The position numbers were made by a program, and so were the translations under genes. Positions 43,632-52,285 of a stretch of 64,000 bases of DNA are shown in pieces. This DNA is from Gammaproteobacteria bacterium. Lineage in GTDB: Bacteria; Pseudomonadota; Gammaproteobacteria; VBWC01. Under the pieces are notes generated by a model that made no database searches, was not told the origin of the DNA, and worked only from the letters and a program-made list of their open reading frames with translations. The stretch spans positions 378,377 through 442,376 of the forward strand of contig JAHFRU010000001.1 in assembly GCA_023266115.1 (NCBI GenBank), given 5' to 3'. The number at the start of each line of letters is the position of its first letter. Position 1 is the stretch's first letter.

Positions 43632-44282
43632 ATGACTCAGCGAATGAACATTGGTGACACGGTGGAATTGTACGCAGTGGCGAGCGCCAACGTTGCAAAG
43701 CGGGTGGCTAATGGCATGATCTCGGGATTTCACTCCCTGTTTACGATAGACGAGAACACGCGCGCCAATTTTTACCGCAACAAAGGTCTTGCCTATGCCA
43801 AGAAGAAGGCCTATGCGAAGGCCCTGCCATTGCTGGCGACGCTGCATCAGGAGGACCCGGAAGATCCAGAAATCACGCTGTATCTGGGCATGAGCTATCT
43901 CAAAACGGGGCAAATCGAAGACGGGGTCGCGCTGCTGGAGGAGGCTCAGGCGACGCACCCGGATTCCGTCCGCATCGCGTCGGTGCTGGGTATTGCCTAT
44001 ACACAGCTCGAACAATTCGACAAGGCGGTTTCCCTGCTGGAGCTGGCCAGCGAGCGGAATCCGGAAAATTTCAACCTGAAATACAAACTGGGTGTCGCCT
44101 ACGATCACCTGAAGCAGCATGACAAGGCGATCGAGTGCTTCAAGGCCGCGCTCGAGCTGCGACCGAATGAATCCAAGTTACATCGCGCGATCGGTTTTGC
44201 CTATGAGCTGCAGGGTAATCGCGAGACTGCCGTAGAGCATTACAAGCGCGCGAACGAACTTGAGGAAACGGCGGCGAAATAG
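43632..44282 (+). CDS. mamA: Magnetosome TPR protein MamA
   Basis: 216 residues with five or so TPRs. Start region VELYAVASANVAKRVANGM and blocks FYRNKGLAYAKKKAYAKALP, LRPNESKLHRAIGFAYELQG match Magnetospirillum MamA. GGAGG lies 9 bp before the ATG. MamA assembles as a coat on the cytosolic face of magnetosomes and recruits other proteins. 158 bp separate it from mamP. Confidence 0.95.
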   Translation: MTQRMNIGDTVELYAVASANVAKRVANGMISGFHSLFTIDENTRANFYRNKGLAYAKKKAYAKALPLLATLHQEDPEDPEITLYLGMSYLKTGQIEDGVALLEEAQATHPDSVRIASVLGIAYTQLEQFDKAVSLLELASERNPENFNLKYKLGVAYDHLKQHDKAIECFKAALELRPNESKLHRAIGFAYELQGNRETAVEHYKRANELEETAAK

Positions 44283-44327
44283 TCGCTAACTCGGGCTCAT
44301 CTGATAAATTACTTGCGGTGATCGTTT

Positions 44328-45176
44328 ATGCCTCAATCATTTGACAGTTACGATGAGCTGGATAACGCCGAGTTCCGGCGCATCCAGCAGCCCGGCGCGT
44401 TACTGCGCGAGCTCTATCACGACGAGCTGAATCCGCCGGCGGTAGTCACCCGGGTGCGTAATCTCAAGGTGATGCTCTGGATCACCGTGGCGGGGTTGGT
44501 GTTGACCATGGCGATCATGGCGATCAAATTCAATCACTTTATCAAGCTGCGAGAGGACTCGATTTCGAAGAAATACAATATGGATGCTTCGTATCAACGC
44601 CGCGCGAATCTTTTCGGTAACCTTGTCAAGCTTACGTTGAGTCACGCCGAACTCGAGCATGACGTGTTTTCGACGACATCGAAGTTGCGTGCGGAAATTG
44701 TCAAGAACTCGAAGATTCCGGACGACGCGAAGACCGATCTGTTAAAACAGTTCGCTGCAGAGGGTGGTGGTGCCGGCGCGGCCGGGGCTCAGGGGTTGCC
44801 GTCGATAGATAAGGGCTTCGCGGAGTCGATGGAAAAGGCGCTGGCCGGTAGCGGCGGGATGGAATCTTCGATCGGCCGGTTGTTGGCGGTTGTTGAGCAG
44901 TATCCGAATATCAAGTCATCCGAAACATACAAACACATGATGGATTCCCTGATCGAGATGGAGGATCGCATTTCGCTGAGAACGGTCCAGTATCACGAAG
45001 CGCTCCGTATGTATAACCAGGAAATCAGCCGTTTCCCCTGGAAGATGCTGGCAGACGTTACGGGGTTCTCGCGTATGGAGTATGTTCATATGTCGTTCGG
45101 AGGCTCGGATAATCCGGTCCTCGAGCCCGAGCTGTACAGGCAATTGATACCTGCGACGCCGGAGATAACAAGATGA
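44328..45176 (+). CDS. mamQ: Magnetosome LemA-family protein MamQ
   Basis: 282 residues: one membrane helix (VMLWITVAGLVLTMAIMAI) and a LemA-type helical domain with SYQRRANLFGNLVKLTLSHA and the end MYNQEISRFPWKMLADVTGF. MamQ is essential for magnetosome membrane formation in Magnetospirillum. Its stop overlaps mamR (ATGA). Confidence 0.95.
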   Translation: MPQSFDSYDELDNAEFRRIQQPGALLRELYHDELNPPAVVTRVRNLKVMLWITVAGLVLTMAIMAIKFNHFIKLREDSISKKYNMDASYQRRANLFGNLVKLTLSHAELEHDVFSTTSKLRAEIVKNSKIPDDAKTDLLKQFAAEGGGAGAAGAQGLPSIDKGFAESMEKALAGSGGMESSIGRLLAVVEQYPNIKSSETYKHMMDSLIEMEDRISLRTVQYHEALRMYNQEISRFPWKMLADVTGFSRMEYVHMSFGGSDNPVLEPELYRQLIPATPEITR

Positions 45177-45424
45177 TCTGGACAGCCCTGGTGCGCGCCG
45201 GCGCGGTGCTTTCGATGATCGTCGCGGTCAAGGATCTGCATGACCTGTCGACGCGAGAGATCAAGCCGCACAGAATTTATAACACGGCCGACGTCGCGCG
45301 ATTTCTGAATACGGACCGGCGTAGTGTCATCAGGTTGCTGCGCGCAGGAGAAATGCGTGGCAAGCAGGTGGGTGGGAACTATCGGGTCCCCGGGCAGGCG
45401 ATACTGGAATATTTGCACAAATGA
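45173..45424 (+). CDS. mamR: Magnetosome protein MamR (helix-turn-helix, excisionase-like)
   Basis: 83 residues: a hydrophobic N-terminus, then an HTH_17-type fold (IYNTADVARFLNTDRRSVIR, then LLRAGEMRGKQVGGNYRVPG). This matches MamR, which affects crystal number and size; its biochemical role is not clear. Overlaps mamQ and mamB by 4 bp each. Confidence 0.93.
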   Translation: MIWTALVRAGAVLSMIVAVKDLHDLSTREIKPHRIYNTADVARFLNTDRRSVIRLLRAGEMRGKQVGGNYRVPGQAILEYLHK

Positions 45425-46353
45425 GATACGAACGTTGCAAGCTATGCCGGGACGAGGTCGTGTGGTGGGCGTTATTCGTCAACATCGGCTTGGTATTTTA
45501 CAAGGGCGCCATGGGAATCATTACCGGCAGCGCGGCCCTGGTGGCAGATGCCGTTCATTCAGGCGCTGACGTTGTGGCAACGTCGGTTACGTTATTCAGC
45601 CTGAAGCTGTCGTCGCGACCCCCGGACGAGGATCATCCCTACGGTTACGGAAATATCCAGTACATTTCGTCGTCGATTGTCGGGCTGATTCTGTTCTTTG
45701 GCGCGCTGTATATCATGTACGAATCGCTGCACGCGATTATTATCGGCAATCTCTCGTCCCCCAACGCCTTTGCGATGCTCGGCGCCGGCGTATCGGTGCT
45801 GGTGAATGAGTTGATGTTTCGTTACCAGGGTTGCGTAGGCAGGGAGAACAACAGCCCGGCGATCATTGCGAACGCCTGGGACAATCGTTCCGATGCGATT
45901 TCCTCGGTCGCCGTGTTGATCGGGATCGTGTTCGCGGTCTCGGGATTTCCGATCGCCGATGAGATTGCGGCGATTGGTGTCGGAGTTCTGGTTGCCAAGA
46001 TCGGCATCGAACTTAATATGGATGCGGTGAAGGGATTAATGGATTCGTCGGTCGATATCGACGTGCTCAGGGACGTCTATCGCATCGCCAAGGAGCATCC
46101 GAAGGTTGACGGTGTCTGCTATCTCAGGGGGCGGAATGTCGGTGAGGATACCCATCTTGATATCAACCTCTATATCAACCGCGGCATCAAGGTCAGCGAA
46201 AGCGACCGGATAGCGGCGGAGATCCGGCAGCGGATATTCGATGAGATTCCCCACGTGCGCGATGTTATCGTTTCGGTGACGCCGGTCGAGGCAGGTCAGA
46301 AGCCACGGCGGAGTTTCCGTCGCAAGGCGTCCGTGCCTGCGATGGCCGAATGA
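45421..46353 (+). CDS. mamB: Magnetosome CDF iron transporter MamB
   Basis: 310 residues starting MRYERCKLCRDEVVWWALFV with the MamB-type N-terminal Cys pair. CDF motifs: GSAALVADAVHSGADVVATS, EDHPYGYGNIQYISSS, and the second metal motif NAWDNRSDAISSVAVLIG, then the cytoplasmic domain. MamB is needed for vesicle formation and iron loading and is stabilised by MamM. Confidence 0.97.
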   Translation: MRYERCKLCRDEVVWWALFVNIGLVFYKGAMGIITGSAALVADAVHSGADVVATSVTLFSLKLSSRPPDEDHPYGYGNIQYISSSIVGLILFFGALYIMYESLHAIIIGNLSSPNAFAMLGAGVSVLVNELMFRYQGCVGRENNSPAIIANAWDNRSDAISSVAVLIGIVFAVSGFPIADEIAAIGVGVLVAKIGIELNMDAVKGLMDSSVDIDVLRDVYRIAKEHPKVDGVCYLRGRNVGEDTHLDINLYINRGIKVSESDRIAAEIRQRIFDEIPHVRDVIVSVTPVEAGQKPRRSFRRKASVPAMAE

Positions 46354-46399
46354 CACCGGCGAGTTTCGTCCAAGTATAACGACGTTCGGTTGTAGAGAG

Positions 46400-47059
46400 A
46401 TGAAGCCGGAGCAGTGGATCACCAGCCTTGGTATTATTTTTGTAATCGGGCTTATCATTGGAGCCTTGCTGCCGGATAATTTCTGGGACCGTCAGCATCA
46501 GGGCAATCGCAACGTCGTCGGGCATCGCCTCGCGCATGTGGTTCAAGACGCCGGTCCGGTAGATGCGCCCCAGGCGCCTGACACGCAGCAGCCGGCCGCT
46601 GTCCAGGCCGCATGGCCACAAACGAGTACCACTCCGGACGCGACGGGTGGTGGTATGCAGCAGTTTTCAGGGGTGGCCACGGCGCCGGCCGCGCCGGTCC
46701 AGGCAAGGAATATCGCTGCGGTCGGATTAGTCCCCTTTGAAGCCGGAACCACCCGCCGCTACGAGGGCCAGGTTCAGCAGATTATGGTGCGCGGTGCGGA
46801 TGTGGACTGGAGCCAGGTCCATGTCGTTGTCGCGGACCCGGCGGGAGCGGCGCGCGAGATCTCGCTGGCACCGGACTGGTACCTGCTGTACTTGGGCTGC
46901 ATGGTGAACCCGAACACGCCGGTAGCGGGGATCGCCTTTCAGTTCGACAGAGTGACGTCCAATCCGGTCCTGTATGCAAAGGACATCGTCATCAGTGGCC
47001 GGAAGTGCCAGCTGCGCAATGATGAAGGCCTTGCGCTCTGGTCCAATCAATTAAGGTAA
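46400..47059 (+). CDS. mamS: Magnetosome protein MamS
   Basis: 219 residues: N-terminal membrane helix (WITSLGIIFVIGLIIGALLP), a Pro/Ala/Gln-rich linker and a C-terminal beta-rich domain (VGLVPFEAGTTRRYEGQVQQ, LAPDWYLLYLGCMVNPNTPV) typical of MamS. MamS controls crystal size and shape; its domain resembles those of MamE/MamR-associated biomineralisation proteins only weakly. Confidence 0.93.
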   Translation: MKPEQWITSLGIIFVIGLIIGALLPDNFWDRQHQGNRNVVGHRLAHVVQDAGPVDAPQAPDTQQPAAVQAAWPQTSTTPDATGGGMQQFSGVATAPAAPVQARNIAAVGLVPFEAGTTRRYEGQVQQIMVRGADVDWSQVHVVVADPAGAAREISLAPDWYLLYLGCMVNPNTPVAGIAFQFDRVTSNPVLYAKDIVISGRKCQLRNDEGLALWSNQLR

Positions 47060-47078
47060 CTTCGGGAACGCACGGGGC

Positions 47079-47627
47079 ATGCGTTGGCTGGCAAATCTTG
47101 CGCACAATCTGGCGGCGAATCCGACCGTAATTTTTTTCATCGTGCTTATCGTCGCCGGTCTTTTGTGGAAATCGTACGGCGAGCGCATGGTCGGCGGTAA
47201 TCCGGCCTTATCCAGTCGGGTCGCCGCGGGTGTCTTTCAGGGCCGTATACCCGGTCCCGCGGAACAATCGCTGACCGAGTCGGTGCGGAACACGGTGAGC
47301 CCGCGTCGCGAATACCGGTTGATGACGATACGTCATATTCCACGTATCGCGCCGGGTGAGCCGATGCCACACCCGTTTGTCGGCGAGTGCACTAACTGCC
47401 ATTTGATCGAGGGCGGCCCGCCGGCCGGCAGCCAGCCGATCACCCCGGTGGGTGAAATGTTACAGAGGGCCTCCGAGGTCAAGAAACTCGGTCCACCGAT
47501 CCTGCCCACGTCGCAGCGGCCGCATCCGCCTGCCGGCCGCTGCATTAAATGCCACGATATCGTTGTGCAGGTGCCGGTTGAAAAGAAAGAAGATGGCTTG
47601 CGATGGGTGTTGAACGGAATGCCGTAG
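47079..47627 (+). CDS. mamT: Magnetosome cytochrome MamT
   Basis: 182 residues: membrane anchor (PTVIFFIVLIVAGLLW) and two magnetochrome motifs, C104-TNCH and C155-IKCH, each after a PHP-type lead (MPHPFVGEC, RPHPPAGRC). MamT works with MamP and MamE in redox control of iron; mutants elsewhere form smaller crystals. It closes the conserved core order mamA-Q-R-B-S-T. Confidence 0.95.
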   Translation: MRWLANLAHNLAANPTVIFFIVLIVAGLLWKSYGERMVGGNPALSSRVAAGVFQGRIPGPAEQSLTESVRNTVSPRREYRLMTIRHIPRIAPGEPMPHPFVGECTNCHLIEGGPPAGSQPITPVGEMLQRASEVKKLGPPILPTSQRPHPPAGRCIKCHDIVVQVPVEKKEDGLRWVLNGMP

Positions 47628-47727
47628 TGTTTTCATGGCGTGCCGATAGACGAGTCGTTATTATGGAGCGCCATTACGCCAGCAACGATGCCGCACATCC
47701 GACTATAACCTCCGGTCCCGCAACCAC

Positions 47728-48876
47728 ATGACAGACGCCACCGATCAGACTGACCGCTACCGCGCGTCACGTCAGGTTACCATTATCGGAGCGGTCATCA
47801 ACCTGGTGCTTTCCGCGCTCAAAATTGTATTCGGTATCATCGGACAGTCGCAGGCGCTGGTTGCCGACGGGATTCATTCCTTCTCCGACCTGCTGAGCGA
47901 TTTTCTGGTGTTATTTGCGGCCAAGCAAGGCGCCAAGGATGCTGACAGCGCACATCCCTACGGTTACGCAAGAATAGAAACGGTGGCGACCGTTGCCGTT
48001 GGCGGGCTGCTGATTGTCGTGGCGATAGGCATCATCGTCGCGGCGGGGGATCGCATCATGAATCCGGGCATGCTGCTCCATCCAGGCATGCTGGCACTCG
48101 TGATCGCCTTTGTTTCCGTGGCGGCGAAAGAGGCGATTTACCACTACACCGTGCGCGTCGCCAATCGACTCCGGTCAAACCTGCTGCGCGCCAATGCGTG
48201 GCATCACCGCAGTGATTCCGTATCGACGCTGGTCGTGATCGTTGGCATCGTCGGTACCATGGCGGGACTGTCGTATCTCGACACCATCGGGGCGATTATT
48301 GTTGCTGTGATGATCGGCAAGATGGGCTGGGAGCTGGGCTGGCAGAGTATTCGCGAGTTGATGGATGCCGGCCTCGATCAGGACAAGGTAGCGCAAATCA
48401 GGGGCACGATACTCGCGGTTGAAGGCGTGCGCGAGCTGCACCTGTTGCGCACGCGGCGCACCGGTGCCAACGCGTTTGTCGACGTGCATATCCTTGTCGA
48501 TCCCAAGGTGAGTATTTCGGAAGGGCACCAGATATCGGAGACCGTCTCGACAAGGTTGACGAACTCGATCGAGGAAGTCGGTGACGTGACGGTGCATATC
48601 GATCCCGAGGATGATCAACAGGTGCGCGCCAGCCTCGCGCTGCCGTTGCGCTCCGAGGTACTGCGAAGGCTGCGCGGGCAATGGCAGGGTATCGACGAAA
48701 TCAACGCGATAAAAACCGTCACATTGCATTACCTCGGTGGCCGATTGCATGTCGAGATCGTGCTGCCATTATCGGTGGCAGGAACGGTTGAGCGTGCCAC
48801 GACACTGACCGAGCGATTGACGACGGCAGCGAACGCATTACCGGACGTTGGTAGCGTCAAAATACTGTATCAGTGA
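47728..48876 (+). CDS. Third CDF transporter with extended C-terminus (MamV candidate)
   Basis: 382 residues with the six-helix CDF core (QALVADGIHSFSDLLSDFLV, NAWHHRSDSVSTLVVIVGIV), so both metal motifs are DxxxD/HxxxD. After the normal cytoplasmic domain (ending VTVHIDPED) there is a further 75-residue beta-alpha unit (IKTVTLHYLGGRLHVEIVLP) like a second copy of that domain. It is closer to ordinary FieF-type CDFs than to MamB/MamM. It follows mamT by 100 bp on the same strand; in AMB-1 a CDF called MamV is in the cluster, but I cannot claim orthology. Confidence 0.85.
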   Translation: MTDATDQTDRYRASRQVTIIGAVINLVLSALKIVFGIIGQSQALVADGIHSFSDLLSDFLVLFAAKQGAKDADSAHPYGYARIETVATVAVGGLLIVVAIGIIVAAGDRIMNPGMLLHPGMLALVIAFVSVAAKEAIYHYTVRVANRLRSNLLRANAWHHRSDSVSTLVVIVGIVGTMAGLSYLDTIGAIIVAVMIGKMGWELGWQSIRELMDAGLDQDKVAQIRGTILAVEGVRELHLLRTRRTGANAFVDVHILVDPKVSISEGHQISETVSTRLTNSIEEVGDVTVHIDPEDDQQVRASLALPLRSEVLRRLRGQWQGIDEINAIKTVTLHYLGGRLHVEIVLPLSVAGTVERATTLTERLTTAANALPDVGSVKILYQ

Positions 48877-49460
48877 ATGATGGGGGCGGTGGCACGTGCG
48901 CCGGGAGTCATTTGACGCGGAACGCAAGCGCATGAAATGAGTTGGGCTGGCATCCTCATTTTCGCGTACAGCATCCGGTATCGAAACAAAAAAGTCGTCG
49001 TCCGATGATTAAAGAAAGCGCTCAAATCAGCCGTTATTTTCTTGTCCGTTTCTGACTGGCAGTCCTTTGCTGCGACAGAGTTTACGCCAACGCTGTTCGT
49101 GTTTGTTGTGCCGAGGCGTCGCAGTTTTTCCGGCAAGGTAGTTTCGAAATCGGCGGGGTTCCTGAATGATAGTAGTTATCATTTGCCGTGGAGTAATCGA
49201 TGATGCCGATGCAGGTACTTTTGCTTGAAAAAATCCCCTGGTTGTGGAAGGCTACGCGTAGGGAATTCTCTTTTATTTGCGCCGCGATCGATACGGTGAA
49301 TGTAACGAAATCGAAGTGGCAACAGACAAGGATAAAGATTGTAAGTTTGAAATTGAAAGATGCGCACCATCAGGATTTTTTTGTAACAGTTTTTGTTTCG
49401 AGTCGCTGACGGTTTGTCACGACAACAGAACAAAAGATCGAGCAGATAAGGAGGTGTAAC
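48877..49460. other. Promoter region of the mms6-like operon
   Basis: 584 bp without a well-supported gene. It holds a Fur-like palindrome at 49165-49183. A 69-codon ORF (49200-49409) has GGAG before its ATG but no recognisable sequence and an AT-rich, atypical composition; I leave it unannotated. Confidence 0.5.
49165..49183. promoter_or_regulatory. Fur-box-like palindrome upstream of the mms6-like operon
   Basis: AATGATA-GTAGT-TATCATT, perfect 7-bp arms. Its centre TGATAGTAGTTATCA matches 12 of 14 positions of TGATAATnATTATCA by eye. It lies about 280 bp upstream of the Mms6-like ATG. Confidence 0.55.
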
Positions 49461-50207
49461 ATGGCGGCAGATAATATCGCGGTGGCCGGTGCCGGAATGG
49501 TGCGTAGAGAACTGGAGAACGAGGCAAACCGTCAGGCCATGGGTGCTAACGCCATGGCTCGCGGTGGTGATGCTGCCCAGGGTAATGCGATGGCCGGCAA
49601 CGCCGAGAACGTACGCGAAGCCGCTGAAGGCAAGGCCGTGGTCGGCAAGGCGATGGGCGGGAATGCCGAGAATGCCCGTGAAGTCGTCGAAGGCAAGGCG
49701 CTGGCGGGCAAGGCGCTGGGTGGCAAGGGTGCTGCTGCCGGAAAGGCCGCCGCCGGTAAAGGCGCGGCATGCCAGGGCGCGGGAATGACGACGATGAAAG
49801 GTGGTGCAGGCGTGAACGCAGCTGCCGGCAAGGGCAGCGCACTGGGCATGAATATCACGTCGACCGAAGCGACCGCCGGTGCTTCCAAGGCGGCGAGTTC
49901 GGGTATGACGGCCGCGGGCAAGAGCGCCGCATCCAAGGGTGCAGTCGCCGCCAAGACCGCCGTATCTTCCGGTGGTGCTACCTTGAAGACCGCCGCGGCT
50001 GGTACGATCTGGACCGGCAAGGGCGCCAGTCTGGGCCTGGGTCTCGGACTTGGCATCTGGGGCCCGATCATTCTCGGTACGGTAGGGGCGGCCGCCGTTT
50101 ACGGTTATGTCAGAAGCCGTAAGTCGGAAGAAATGCAGAATGAGGAAGAGTCCGAGTTGCAGTCGGCTCTGGATATGGAAGACCAGCTGGTGAGGACACA
50201 GGAATGA
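49461..50207 (+). CDS. Mms6/MamD-like crystal-shaping protein with long repetitive N-terminus
   Basis: 248 residues. The C-terminal 70 match Mms6: GTIWTGKGASLGLGLGLGIW, then a membrane helix GPIILGTVGAAAVYGYVRSR and an acidic end (EEMQNEEESELQSAL) of the kind that binds iron and magnetite. The N-terminal 180 residues are Ala/Gly/Lys-rich with tandem units GNAEN(V/A)RE(A/V)(A/V)EGKA(V/L)(V/A)GKA. Mms6 precursors are shorter (about 130-160), so this is closer in size to MamD/Mms7, which has a similar LG repeat. AGGAGGTG precedes the ATG; it overlaps mmsF by 4 bp. Confidence 0.88.
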   Translation: MAADNIAVAGAGMVRRELENEANRQAMGANAMARGGDAAQGNAMAGNAENVREAAEGKAVVGKAMGGNAENAREVVEGKALAGKALGGKGAAAGKAAAGKGAACQGAGMTTMKGGAGVNAAAGKGSALGMNITSTEATAGASKAASSGMTAAGKSAASKGAVAAKTAVSSGGATLKTAAAGTIWTGKGASLGLGLGLGIWGPIILGTVGAAAVYGYVRSRKSEEMQNEEESELQSALDMEDQLVRTQE

Positions 50208-50527
50208 ATACAGCAGTGTTGCATACCACGGGCACGTTGAGATCACGGATACTCGCGTCGTTCAGTTACCTGGGCGTCCTTTGCTTTGTGCCATTGATCA
50301 TTAATGGTGAAGATGAGTACGTGTATTTCCACGCCAAGCAGGGTCTGATTATCTGGATGTGGGGCGTGTTAGCGGCGTTCTCCCTCGTCATCCCGGGCCT
50401 TGGCAAGGTGTTCTTCAGTTTCTCGATGCTCGCCGTGCTGCTGTTGTCGGTGGTTGGCCTGGTTTCTGTCATGCTCGACAAGGCGTGGAAGTTGCCGGTG
50501 GTCTATCCGCTGGCTTCCAGAATCTGA
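50204..50527 (+). CDS. mmsF: Magnetosome protein MmsF/MamF
   Basis: 107 residues with three membrane helices. Blocks SYLGVLCFVPLIINGEDEYV, YFHAKQGLIIWMWGVLAAFS and LLLSVVGLVSVMLDKAWKLP are those of MmsF/MamF (DUF4870-like). MmsF controls crystal size and shape in Magnetospirillum and partners with Mms6. It is translationally coupled to the Mms6-like gene. Confidence 0.93.
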   Translation: MNTAVLHTTGTLRSRILASFSYLGVLCFVPLIINGEDEYVYFHAKQGLIIWMWGVLAAFSLVIPGLGKVFFSFSMLAVLLLSVVGLVSVMLDKAWKLPVVYPLASRI

Positions 50528-50913
50528 GCGCCCGTTACGGCCGACCTCCGGTTATTCAGAAGGTGTGGGCGATGTGCGGGCGTGTCCGTTGTCATTCCGC
50601 CGATGTTGCCTGTGTCTATCAAGCCTTTCCCGTTTGCGTTGTTTGCAGATTCCGGGCTAGGCATGTGATTGCTGCGTCGGTGCCGGTTTCCGCGGCCGAT
50701 CGAATCGAGAATACGACTGTTAATCATTGACTACTCCCATGTGTGATCACGATGGCTCATCGTATTTTGCGACGCTGTCTGGAGTTATACTGTGAATGCG
50801 CATAAGAGAGGGTCAGAAAAATTGGTTTCGTGTGTCGTGCTACATCCGGCAGCTACTTCAGTGTCCCGTGCAGAGACAGGGTGACCATTGTGCCTCGTTC
50901 ACGTTAACAAGTT
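50528..50913. other. mmsF-mamH intergenic region
   Basis: 386 bp without a supported gene. The short ORFs have no ribosome site or homology. A separate promoter for mamH is possible, but I found no clear -35/-10 pair. Confidence 0.4.
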
Positions 50914-52224
50914 ATGCGAGATCAATCGTTGCAAGGCTCGGCACAGGAACATCATCAGAATGCACTGTACCTGATCTCGGCGGTGTGCATGATTTTCATG
51001 ACACTGGAGATTGCGGTTCAGCCGCTGTATCTGCGCAATTTCCTGAATATTCCGTTTGCAAATGCCGGCGCAATCAATGCCGGCGTGAACGTAATTACCG
51101 AAGTCCTTGATCTGGTGTTGATCGGATATCTGGGATATCTGTCCGATCGTTACGGGCGTGTGCCAATCATTACGTACGGGTTTTTTGCTGCCGCCATCGG
51201 CGCATTTCTGTCGCCTTTCAGTCTGGAGATTGGCGCGTTCTTCGGGTTGAGCGGTCTTACCATCTACTTCCTGACGCGGGTCGTCATGTCCCTGGGCACC
51301 GGTGGCGTATGGCCGCAGCTCGCGACCCTCGCCGGGGATTTTTCCAATGCCGAGAATCGGCCGCGCCTGATGGCCAACACGGCGTTCATGATGGCACTCG
51401 GTGCGACGATTGTGTATTTGGTGCTGATGCAGATACCGAAACATACTGGCCTGATCGCGGTCATGAGCATGATCGGCGTTGTCGGGCTGATCGGCGCATG
51501 GCTTACGAAGACCTGTTTGATCGATGTGGCGCCGCGTCTGGTAAAAACCGAGGTGCCGCTCCGCCGTATCTGGAATCTGGTCCGGAGCGAGCGTCATTTG
51601 CGTCTGACGTTTATCACCGCGTTCTTTTCCCGTAACGACATGGTGCTGGTCGGGCTGTTTCTGATGATGTGGTACATCTATTTTGCCGATGTGGTTGGTA
51701 TCAGCCAGGTGGACGCTGCGGCGCATGCCGGTATGATTCTGGGCCTGGTCGGTATTGTCGTGCTGATCACGATCCCGCTGTGGGGTATATTTATTCAGCA
51801 TTGCGGTCGTGTCGCAGCGATTGCGGTGGGCCTGGCGCTGTCCGGTATCGGATTTGTCGGTCTGGGATTCGTTGTGAATCCGTTCGATTTTTGGATACTG
51901 CTGCCCACCGTGTTATTCGCGACGGGACAGGCAGGGTGCCTGGTGGCGCCACAGGTGTTGACCGTCGATCTTGCGCCCAGGGAGCTGCGAGGTTCGGTGA
52001 TCGGCGCATTCAATACGATAGGTACAATCGGCATCGTATTCTTCATTCTGATTGGCGGTATTCTGTTCGACGCCATCGGCCCGCATGCACCATTCGTATT
52101 CACCGGCGCGGCGAATTTGCTGATCGTTGGTTACGCACTCAGGGTGCTCAATACCGATCTGAAGAACCGCAAGAGGTCGGAAGACGAAATTCTGGCGTGC
52201 GATCTGTCGGCGGACGATATCTAG
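50914..52224 (+). CDS. mamH: Magnetosome MFS transporter MamH
   Basis: 436 residues with twelve membrane helices and MFS loops (GYLGYLSDRYGRVPIITYGF between helices 2 and 3). The MamH-type start ALYLISAVCMIFMTLEIAVQ and end LRGSVIGAFNTIGTIGIVFF are present. There is no C-terminal ferric-reductase-like domain, so it is MamH and not MamZ. MamH is thought to bring iron into the magnetosome or the cell. In Magnetospirillum mamH opens the operon before mamI; here it precedes only the second mamI. Confidence 0.92.
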   Translation: MRDQSLQGSAQEHHQNALYLISAVCMIFMTLEIAVQPLYLRNFLNIPFANAGAINAGVNVITEVLDLVLIGYLGYLSDRYGRVPIITYGFFAAAIGAFLSPFSLEIGAFFGLSGLTIYFLTRVVMSLGTGGVWPQLATLAGDFSNAENRPRLMANTAFMMALGATIVYLVLMQIPKHTGLIAVMSMIGVVGLIGAWLTKTCLIDVAPRLVKTEVPLRRIWNLVRSERHLRLTFITAFFSRNDMVLVGLFLMMWYIYFADVVGISQVDAAAHAGMILGLVGIVVLITIPLWGIFIQHCGRVAAIAVGLALSGIGFVGLGFVVNPFDFWILLPTVLFATGQAGCLVAPQVLTVDLAPRELRGSVIGAFNTIGTIGIVFFILIGGILFDAIGPHAPFVFTGAANLLIVGYALRVLNTDLKNRKRSEDEILACDLSADDI

Positions 52225-52285
52225 CATTAAATTGATTTACATTGGATAATGCGTTAGAAACATATTTTTTATCGGGAAAAACGGG

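Noticed and set aside
47728-48876. CDF gene as a second mamB or mamM
   Set aside because: It lacks the N-terminal Cys motif of MamB and the MamM-specific blocks; it looks like an ordinary CDF with an extra domain.
49200-49409. 69-codon ORF with GGAG before ATG in the mms6-like promoter region
   Set aside because: No recognisable family or signal, and it lies where promoter and leader sequence are expected; the ribosome-site match alone is not enough.
49179-50246. 355-codon minus-strand ORF opposite the Mms6-like gene
   Set aside because: The plus strand carries the Mms6 C-terminus and a strong ribosome site; the antisense frame reflects the Ala/Gly repeats.
50914-52224. MFS gene as mamZ
   Set aside because: It lacks the C-terminal ferric-reductase-like extension of MamZ and has the length of MamH.
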